Of a stretch of DNA of 12,106 nucleotides, positions 7,364 to 12,106 are shown in pieces. The stretch is from Methylococcus sp. UBA6136 (GTDB lineage: Bacteria; Pseudomonadota; Gammaproteobacteria; Methylococcales; Methylococcaceae), in the NCBI GenBank assembly GCA_002423305.1, contig DIVI01000211.1, positions 5,136 to 17,241 of the forward strand, read 5' to 3'. Positions within the stretch are counted from its first letter, which is position 1. The number at the start of each line of letters is the position of its first letter. A model generated the notes under the pieces. That model ran no database searches. It saw nothing but the letters and a program-made list of their open reading frames with translations, and had not been told where the DNA came from. The position numbers were made by a program, and so were the translations under genes.

Positions 7364-7738
7364 ATGAACCCCTTCAAGTTACGCCCAAGCCTGGTGGTGC
7401 TGGCTGTGCTGCTATCGTTTTCCCAGCTGACGTGCGGAGCCGGCCACACCGATGAAGCCTTGAAACACGCCGAGCAGGCGGCCCATTCGGTCGGCGATGC
7501 CACCGCCATCCAGGAACATGCCGCTGAAGCGTTGAAGCATATCGATGCCGCCAAGGCTGCCGGAGAACCTGACAAGGAGAAACTCCAGCACCTGATGCAT
7601 GGTGAGAAGGATCTCAAGCAGGCCGTGGAAGATGCCAAACACTTCAATACGCCCTCAGCCGGCAGTGAAGCGGGCGATGCGGTGCATCATCTGGAGAAGG
7701 CCCGATCCCTACCTCAAGGCGGCAGCCCTCAGAAATAA
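7364..7738 (+). CDS. SmbP-like small metal-binding secreted protein
   Basis: An AGGAGG motif six bases or so upstream supports the ATG. The 124-residue product has a signal peptide, with cleavage likely after Cys-Gly-Ala near residue 26, leaving a mature N-terminus GHTDEALKHAEQAA. The cysteine at 24 lacks a proper lipobox. Two helical arms carry His at roughly heptad spacing: 28, 35, 41, 52, 59, 76, 79, 93, 108 and 109. This closely recalls SmbP of Nitrosomonas europaea, a periplasmic helical protein that binds several copper or other divalent metal ions through such repeated His. Here the repeats are fewer and the C-terminal part is longer and more acidic. Periplasmic metal buffering is the expected role, inferred by family. 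Confidence 0.85.
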   Translation: MNPFKLRPSLVVLAVLLSFSQLTCGAGHTDEALKHAEQAAHSVGDATAIQEHAAEALKHIDAAKAAGEPDKEKLQHLMHGEKDLKQAVEDAKHFNTPSAGSEAGDAVHHLEKARSLPQGGSPQK

Positions 7739-7778
7739 CTGCCGGTCCGCATCAAGCCGACTGTACTCACGAAAATTC

Positions 7779-8573
7779 ATGTTGGGCGCCATCGCTGGGG
7801 ACATCATCGGCTCGCTCTGGGAATTCAGCCGAATCAAAACCCGGGATTTTCCGCTCTTTCCGGACGGGGCCAGTTTTACGGATGACACGGTGCTGACCTG
7901 TGCTGTGGCCGATCACCTCATCAATGGGATAGATATCGTCGAGAGCCTGCGGGACTGGGTGCGGGTGGTGACGATCGACACGACCCGGGTAAGTGGGTAC
8001 GGTCAGCGCTTCATGCGCTGGATGGCCGCACCGACGCCACAACCGCCCTACGGCAGCTATGGCAATGGCGGGGCCATGCGGGTCTCGCCCTGTGCTTGGC
8101 TGTCGCCGGATTTGGAATCGCTGCGCTCCAATACCGTGAATGTGACCGAAGTCACTCATGATCATCCCGAGGGGATCAAGGGCGCACTGGCCACGGCAGA
8201 AGCCATCTGGTTTTCCCGCAAGGGCGTTTCGCCGACATGGCTTCGACGGAACATTGCCGAGTCTTATGGCTACGATATGGACCGATCGGTAGACGACATC
8301 CGCGAAGTTCATGTCCGTAACGAAACCAGCCAGAACACCGTTCCCGAGTCCATTATCTGCGCGCTGGAGGCCAACAGTTTCGAAGAGGCGGTACGCAATG
8401 CCGTTTCGCTGGGTGGCGATACCGACACCATGGCCTCCATCGCGGGGGCGATTGCGGAGGCGAGCTTTGGAGTGCCGATCGGGATCGAGGTCGAGGTCAG
8501 GCGCCGGCTCGATCCGGTGATTCTGGACATGCTCGACATTTTTCTCCAGAGAACCAAACCGTTCCGTGCCTGA
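7779..8573 (+). CDS. ADP-ribosylglycohydrolase family protein
   Basis: The ATG at 7779 begins MLGAIAGDIIGSLWE, the family's typical first motif, so this start is preferred although no Shine-Dalgarno is evident. The frame itself extends further upstream, over the end of the SmbP-like gene. The 264 residues include FTDDT (33-37), whose Thr-Asp-Asp coordinate metal, GNGGAMRVSP (95-104), a conserved His in THDHPEG (126-132), and LGGDTDTMAS (211-220), which supplies the second pair of metal-binding Asp (214, 216). All expected dinuclear-Mg/Mn ligands are present, so it should be an active hydrolase that removes ADP-ribose from proteins or small molecules. No ADP-ribosyltransferase partner is in the window, which leaves the substrate open. 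It is cytoplasmic, with no signal peptide. Confidence 0.93.
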   Translation: MLGAIAGDIIGSLWEFSRIKTRDFPLFPDGASFTDDTVLTCAVADHLINGIDIVESLRDWVRVVTIDTTRVSGYGQRFMRWMAAPTPQPPYGSYGNGGAMRVSPCAWLSPDLESLRSNTVNVTEVTHDHPEGIKGALATAEAIWFSRKGVSPTWLRRNIAESYGYDMDRSVDDIREVHVRNETSQNTVPESIICALEANSFEEAVRNAVSLGGDTDTMASIAGAIAEASFGVPIGIEVEVRRRLDPVILDMLDIFLQRTKPFRA

Positions 8574-8620
8574 TGCCGCGGATTGCATGACATCCGTCTG
8601 TGTTTTAAAGGAGTTATCGC

Positions 8621-9397
8621 ATGAGCCGCCCAAGTGTGTTTTTGTTTGCGCTGATTGCCACGCTGTTACCCCATGCAACCAGTGCCGTTTGCTCGAAGAA
8701 TGAACCGGGATATTTGTGGAACTATGTGGGCGATCTGTCGAAGGATCTGCGTATCAAAATGACGCTTGTCTTCAGCGGTTCCGAGCTCAAGGGCCGATAT
8801 GTCTATGCCTCGCAACTAAAGGACATCGAGCTGAAGGGTCGCGTCATGGAGGGTAGGGAGGTCACGCTCGATGAGCTGGATGCGGCTGGGCGGGTGACCG
8901 GGCAATTCATTGGACAGTTTGTAGAGAAGGATCCCCGGGGCATTTTCGGTGATTCCAGGCTGGAGTGCGACGTGATCGTGGGCACTTGGCAGAAGTCTGG
9001 TTTTGCGCAGAAGCGCCCGTTTTACCTTCGGTCCGAGGGTGCGACCTCCGGGAGTCTCAATCATCGCTATGGCAATACCGGAGCCACCCATGATGATCTG
9101 ATTGACCGGAATGCGCAGACCTTCTGGGAAGGCGTTCAACGGGGAGATAAGAATGCGGTCGCTCAGCAGATTCGCTACCCGATCGAGGTTACCCTAGGCA
9201 AAAAGCCCAACACGTTGCGTTCAGCTGCTGAGTTGGTGAAACAGTACGACGCAGTCATCACGCCTGCGACCCGCAAGGCGATACTCAATGATGTTCCCCG
9301 ATATATGTTCGTTCGCGATGAGGGAGTCATGCTGGCGAACGGTATCGTTTGGTTTGGTTCGGATGGCAAGGTCATTTCCCTGATGCCCTTGCCATGA
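8621..9397 (+). CDS. Secreted two-domain protein of unknown function
   Basis: AAGGAG (8608-8613) precedes the ATG by seven bases. The 258-residue product has a clear signal peptide (FLFALIATLLPHATSA), cleaved after about residue 22. The first domain (about 30-137) alternates short strands with Gly-x-Tyr/Val patterns (LKGRYVY, IELKGRV, VTGQFIGQF, DVIVGTWQKSG), suggesting a small beta-barrel or lipocalin-like fold with two or three Cys (24, 116). A linker at 138-158 leads to a second domain (160-258) with a FWEGVQRGDKNAVAQQI helix, then YPIEV, LVKQYDAVI and the closing VMLANGIVWFGSDGKVISL. That ending resembles NTF2-like folds. I do not know a name for the combination. It follows the ADP-ribosylglycohydrolase by 47 bases. 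Confidence 0.85.
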   Translation: MSRPSVFLFALIATLLPHATSAVCSKNEPGYLWNYVGDLSKDLRIKMTLVFSGSELKGRYVYASQLKDIELKGRVMEGREVTLDELDAAGRVTGQFIGQFVEKDPRGIFGDSRLECDVIVGTWQKSGFAQKRPFYLRSEGATSGSLNHRYGNTGATHDDLIDRNAQTFWEGVQRGDKNAVAQQIRYPIEVTLGKKPNTLRSAAELVKQYDAVITPATRKAILNDVPRYMFVRDEGVMLANGIVWFGSDGKVISLMPLP

Positions 9398-9412
9398 TGT
9401 GGCGACTGGTGG

Positions 9413-9440
9413 CGGGAGTTGTTTATTTCCCCCGTTTTAT
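9413..9440 (+). terminator. Possible weak rho-independent terminator
   Basis: CGGGAG (9413-9418) can pair with CCCCCG (9429-9434) with one A-C mismatch, and TTTTATAT follows. It sits 15 bases after the secreted protein's stop, where a terminator is expected. The stem is short and the loop is ten bases, so this is tentative. Confidence 0.35.
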
Positions 9441-9563
9441 ATGGTCCAAAGGGCACAGGAATCCCTTCTGCGTGTACTGAGATACCCGTTTGATGGTGTT
9501 CAGCGGGTGGCACACACATTGCTCATGAAGTCATGACATTGGTAAACCTTTTGGAGAATCGTC

Positions 9564-9776
9564 ATGAGCCCATTCAACACCCAGCAGAACATGCACTCGA
9601 CTTTCGTCAATCCCTGCGATTCAGAGATCTCCAGTGCTCCGGCCATTGAGTCAGGACGCACAGCCCCCAGTGGTGCGAAGCATGATTACTGGAATTGGCC
9701 GCGCCCCGCCTTCACTTCTGCCGCAGAAGAGATCAAACAATCCCCGCCGGATAAAATGCGTTCGAGTCATTGCTGA
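9564..9776 (+). CDS. Small hypothetical protein, 70 residues
   Basis: A TGGAGA motif about nine bases upstream supports the ATG. The product is Ser/Pro-rich and polar, with no signal or membrane segment. It has a central aromatic patch HDYWNWPRPAF (40-50) and Cys at 18 and 70. Third positions look moderately GC-rich (about 60%), somewhat lower than the neighbours. Its stop codon lies within the left arm of a perfect 11-bp inverted repeat that could terminate transcription. No family is recognised. It could be a genuine small protein or a fortuitous ORF; the ribosome binding site and well-placed hairpin tip the balance slightly in favour. Confidence 0.45.
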   Translation: MSPFNTQQNMHSTFVNPCDSEISSAPAIESGRTAPSGAKHDYWNWPRPAFTSAAEEIKQSPPDKMRSSHC

Positions 9777-9823
9777 AAAACATTCCGGTCTCGCCGCTAC
9801 GTGACGGACCCTTGTTTTTCAGC
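9772..9823. terminator. Perfect 11-bp inverted repeat, likely bidirectional terminator
   Basis: GCTGAAAAACA (9772-9782) and TGTTTTTCAGC (9813-9823) are exact reverse complements. The 30-base spacer can form an inner stem, GGTC (9787-9790) with GACC (9807-9810), and has a near-palindromic centre, CCGCTACGTGACGG. The A-run in one arm and T-run in the other suit termination on either strand, and the left arm holds the stop codon of the 70-residue ORF. The spacer is long for a classical terminator, so a small repeat element (REP or MITE-like remnant) is an alternative. The rest of 9824-9996 shows nothing definite. Confidence 0.5.
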
Positions 9824-9996
9824 GTCGCCTCTCCCGTGGCGTCAGCCTGTTGCGGGTGAAGGGTGATTATCCGTGTGGCATGGGCAAATCATGAAGACGG
9901 AAGACCATCGGTTCGGTGGGCGTTCATCAGGCCGACGAATCATTTCATGTTCTGCCACTCCTATAGCCACATCCTGGGAAGTTTGATGGAGACATG

Positions 9997-10290
9997 ATGA
10001 ACGGTTACAAGGCGGATGAACTGGATGCCTATCGGCTGAAGAAGGCGGAGACCGATCGCGAGCGGGTTCAGGTGATGGAAGAGGCTGTCGCCAAGGCGGT
10101 CGAGAAAGCGCAGATGAATTATCTGCTGATCTGCCTGATGGTGGCCGTTTCGCTGGTGGTTTTGCTGCAGTCACTGGCCATAATGAACCTTAATCCGGTG
10201 CCTATGGCGGCTTTCAAATGGTGCATCCTGGTTGCGACGATTCTGATTGTCCTGCCATGGCAGTTGCGACGAATCAAGGTGCTCGCATGA
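9997..10290 (+). CDS. Small inner-membrane protein with two transmembrane helices
   Basis: Two adjacent ATGs (9994, 9997) occur. GGAG at 9988-9991 is better spaced for the second, giving 97 residues. The N-terminal 38 residues are charged and helical (Lys/Glu/Arg-rich, with heptad-like Ala/Val), likely a short cytoplasmic coiled coil. Two hydrophobic helices follow at about 42-63 and 70-88, and the basic tail RRIKVLA indicates both ends are cytoplasmic. I do not recognise the family. Its stop is 28 bases before the proposed start of the phytochelatin-synthase homologue, so the two are probably cotranscribed, and it might assist that exported enzyme or be unrelated. Confidence 0.75.
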   Translation: MNGYKADELDAYRLKKAETDRERVQVMEEAVAKAVEKAQMNYLLICLMVAVSLVVLLQSLAIMNLNPVPMAAFKWCILVATILIVLPWQLRRIKVLA

Positions 10291-10318
10291 GTGGTTGTGC
10301 CATAGGTGGTTCGAAAGC

Positions 10319-11059
10319 ATGGCAGGGTGCATGGCTCCGGGTTCTGTCATGATGCGTGTCCTCGTGCTGCTTGGCCTGGGATTTACGTCACCCTGGATAT
10401 CGGCTGAAGGTTATCGCGGTCTGCCGCTCCCGACGAACCTGATCGCTTTCGACGCCCCGGCGGGGCAGGCGATGTTACTGCGGAGTAGCTATAAGGATGA
10501 CTTCTGGACACTGAATCGCTGGTTCCTTTCGCAGGAAGCACCGGCCTACTGTGGCATCGCGGCCAGTGTCATGGTGCTGAATGCCCTCGGAATTCCTGCG
10601 CCGCCGTCCGCTGACCCGAAGCATCCGGCGATTTTTACTCAGCAGAACTTCTTCACCCCGCGAGTTGGTCGGGTGCTTTCGCCCGAGCAGGTCAGTCGTC
10701 GGGGCGCCACGCTGGACGGACTGGCGGCGGCACTGAACAGCTTCCCCCTCAATGTCAGGGTGACTCATGCCCGCCCGGGTGGACTGTATGCCTTCATCAA
10801 AGAGGCCAAGCGGGCGTTACTGGCCGGTCATGGTTATCTGGTCGTCAACTATCTCCGCAGTGCTCTGGGTCAGCAGACCTATGGGCATTTTTCACCCGTA
10901 GCGGCTTATGACGAGGCGCGTGATCGGTTCTTGATACTGGATGTAGCGCGCTACAAATATCCGCCGGTCTGGGTTCGTTCGGAAGAATTGTATGCGGCAA
11001 TGCAGACCTATGATCGGGATGCCAAGGCCACTCGGGGTTATATGGTGGTCGCCGAATGA
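10319..11059 (+). CDS. Exported phytochelatin synthase family peptidase
   Basis: From the ATG at 10319 the product has 246 residues. AGGTGG (10304-10309) lies nine bases upstream; starts at 10331 and 10349 remain possible. A signal peptide core (VLVLLGLGFTSPW) ends in ISA, with cleavage near residue 29, so the enzyme is exported. The catalytic triad is visible: Cys78 in AYCGIAAS, His190 in YGHFSPV and Asp208 in LILDVARYKYPPVWV. Their spacing is close to that of the Nostoc homologue, a single-domain prokaryotic enzyme of similar length. Such proteins cleave glycine from glutathione efficiently and make phytochelatin only weakly. The C-terminal Cys-rich metal-sensing domain of plant enzymes is absent. 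Likely roles are glutathione turnover in the periplasm or metal-linked thiol chemistry. A longer frame from 10247 overlaps the preceding gene and would spoil the signal peptide. Confidence 0.9.
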   Translation: MAGCMAPGSVMMRVLVLLGLGFTSPWISAEGYRGLPLPTNLIAFDAPAGQAMLLRSSYKDDFWTLNRWFLSQEAPAYCGIAASVMVLNALGIPAPPSADPKHPAIFTQQNFFTPRVGRVLSPEQVSRRGATLDGLAAALNSFPLNVRVTHARPGGLYAFIKEAKRALLAGHGYLVVNYLRSALGQQTYGHFSPVAAYDEARDRFLILDVARYKYPPVWVRSEELYAAMQTYDRDAKATRGYMVVAE

Positions 11060-11210
11060 GGGGTAGAGGCGGTTGGGAGATAATCCTCCAGACGGTGCGA
11101 ACACCTTGCCCTATTCATTAACCCCCCTTGTCGCGATCCAGCTCGTGCTAGCCTCATCGCTTCATTCCTGAAAAGCTGCAGACACTCATTATTCACCCAA
11201 GAGACTTTCC

Positions 11211-12104
11211 ATGCTGCTCGATAAACGAATCCCGCTGACTTACCTCCTGAAGAAGGTCTGGAAAGACGTACTGATCATCACCCTGGTCGGTACCGCGCTC
11301 CATTACGCCACTTTCCATTTCATTGACTCACTTCCCGAGTTACCGTTGGCCATACCCACTTTTTTGGGGACGGCCATGTCGGTCATTCTCGGCTTCAAAA
11401 TGAGTCAATCCTATGACCGCTGGTGGGAGGCCAGAAAAGTGTGGGGGGCGCTGGTCAATGATTCACGGAGTTGGGTGATTCAATTGCAGAGTTTTGTATC
11501 GGGTGAACAGCGTGACCTGATCACTCGTATGTCTCATCGCATCATTGCTTTCAATTACGCCCTCGGTGAATCGTTGCGAGGACAGGATCCTATTGCCAGC
11601 ATTACCCGCTACAGCGGCAGCGAAGATGGGCAAAAGGCCCAGCGTCATCAAAACAAGCCATTGTCCCTGCTGCAGATGAACGCTCAGGAACTGAAGCGGC
11701 TTAGAGAGGAGGGATTGATCGACACCTTTAGCCACGTTCAGATGGATAGCACACTGGTTCGCCTCTGTGATTCGATGGGCAAGGCGGAACGTATCAACTC
11801 TACGGTGTTTCCCGTTACCTATCGGATTTTTCTGCACTTCGCGATTTATCTGTTTGTAATTCTTCTGTCCGTTTCCTTGAAGGAAGTCAGTACCTTGCTC
11901 GAAATCCCCTTGCTGACTCTGATGGCCCTGGTGTTCTTCATGTTGGAAAAAACGGCCTACGTCCTGCAGGACCCCTTCCGAAATCGGCCCAGCGATATTC
12001 CCGTCACGACGATCAGTCGGACCATCGAAATCAATGTACGTCAGTTGCTGGGTGAGACCAAAGTGCCAGAGCCAATCAAATCGGACACCTTCTATTTGCT
12101 TTGA
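11211..12104 (+). CDS. Bestrophin-like membrane protein (UPF0187)
   Basis: The full 297-residue protein lies in the window, ending two bases before its edge. Family hallmarks are SYDRWWEARKVWGALVNDSR (67-86), KAERINSTVFPVTYR (191-205) and the C-terminal LQDPFRNRPSDIP (252-264). Hydrophobic helices are at about 17-36, 46-63, 205-222 and 230-247. Length and motifs match bacterial bestrophin homologues such as E. coli YneE (about 300 residues), which form pentameric ion channels; a studied Klebsiella homologue is cation-selective, unlike chloride-conducting animal bestrophins. Ion selectivity here cannot be read from sequence. The upstream AAGAGA is a weak Shine-Dalgarno. The 151-base gap after the phytochelatin-synthase homologue suggests an independent promoter. 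Confidence 0.93.
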   Translation: MLLDKRIPLTYLLKKVWKDVLIITLVGTALHYATFHFIDSLPELPLAIPTFLGTAMSVILGFKMSQSYDRWWEARKVWGALVNDSRSWVIQLQSFVSGEQRDLITRMSHRIIAFNYALGESLRGQDPIASITRYSGSEDGQKAQRHQNKPLSLLQMNAQELKRLREEGLIDTFSHVQMDSTLVRLCDSMGKAERINSTVFPVTYRIFLHFAIYLFVILLSVSLKEVSTLLEIPLLTLMALVFFMLEKTAYVLQDPFRNRPSDIPVTTISRTIEINVRQLLGETKVPEPIKSDTFYLL

Positions 12105-12106
12105 GT

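Noticed and set aside
7599..7778. Upstream extension of the ADP-ribosylglycohydrolase
   Set aside because: The added 60 residues overlap the SmbP-like gene and precede the MLGAIAGDIIGS motif with which the family normally begins.
7767..8678. Minus-strand 303-codon ORF
   Set aside because: It lies antisense to the ADP-ribosylglycohydrolase, which carries all family motifs. The antisense product has no recognisable features.
9446..9466. Short inverted repeat AAGGG / CCCTT
   Set aside because: A five-base stem with a nine-base loop and no T-run is expected by chance in this much sequence.
9842..10174. Minus-strand 110-codon ORF
   Set aside because: Its Pro/Ser/Arg-rich product overlaps the plus-strand two-helix membrane protein and resembles a GC-driven shadow.
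10247..10318. Upstream extension of the phytochelatin-synthase homologue to an ATG at 10247
   Set aside because: It overlaps the preceding gene by 44 bases and adds a Cys/His-rich polar stretch before the signal peptide. The start at 10319 has a spaced AGGTGG and restores a normal signal.

Overview
The window reads as a compact stretch of a proteobacterial chromosome, most likely from a gammaproteobacterium. It is moderately GC-rich, about 55-60% by eye. The supporting families are a LolD/YbbA-type ABC transporter with a YbbP-like permease, an AttH-type lipocalin lipoprotein, a bestrophin-like UPF0187 protein, a DUF938 methyltransferase and an SmbP-like metal-binding protein. No mobile element, tRNA, rRNA, CRISPR array or phage gene was seen. 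The genus cannot be named from this sequence alone. The mix of SmbP and phytochelatin-synthase-like genes would fit a chemolithotroph or a bacterium from a metal-exposed habitat, but that is inference.

Layout. Positions 1-518 (minus strand) hold a DUF938 SAM-dependent methyltransferase whose C-terminus lies outside the window. Diverging from it is a tight plus-strand operon (724-5660): ABC ATPase, an 841-residue FtsX/MacB-type permease overlapping it by 4 bases, an AttH-like lipoprotein starting one base after the permease stop, and a small secreted helical protein. Together these look like an envelope export machine for a lipid or lipoprotein, with an outer lipocalin-like partner. Next comes a lipoprotein with a Met/Tyr/Gly repeat tail (5743-6204), which converges on a minus-strand lipoprotein of unknown function (6314-6748).

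After a 266-base divergent intergenic region with a perfect 9-bp inverted repeat, the plus strand carries an unknown 104-residue protein (7015), an SmbP-like His-rich secreted protein (7364), an ADP-ribosylglycohydrolase (7779), a secreted two-domain protein (8621), a 70-residue small ORF ending in a perfect 11-bp inverted repeat (9564-9823), a two-helix membrane protein (9997), an exported phytochelatin-synthase-family peptidase with its Cys-His-Asp triad intact (10319), and a bestrophin-like channel protein (11211-12104).

The recurring themes are export (at least seven products have signal peptides or lipoboxes) and possible metal handling: SmbP-like protein, phytochelatin-synthase-like peptidase and Met-rich lipoprotein. 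No gene cluster here is clearly a new defence or mobile system. The least explained items are the Met-rich lipoprotein, the two-helix protein paired with the phytochelatin-synthase homologue, and the small unknown ORFs.
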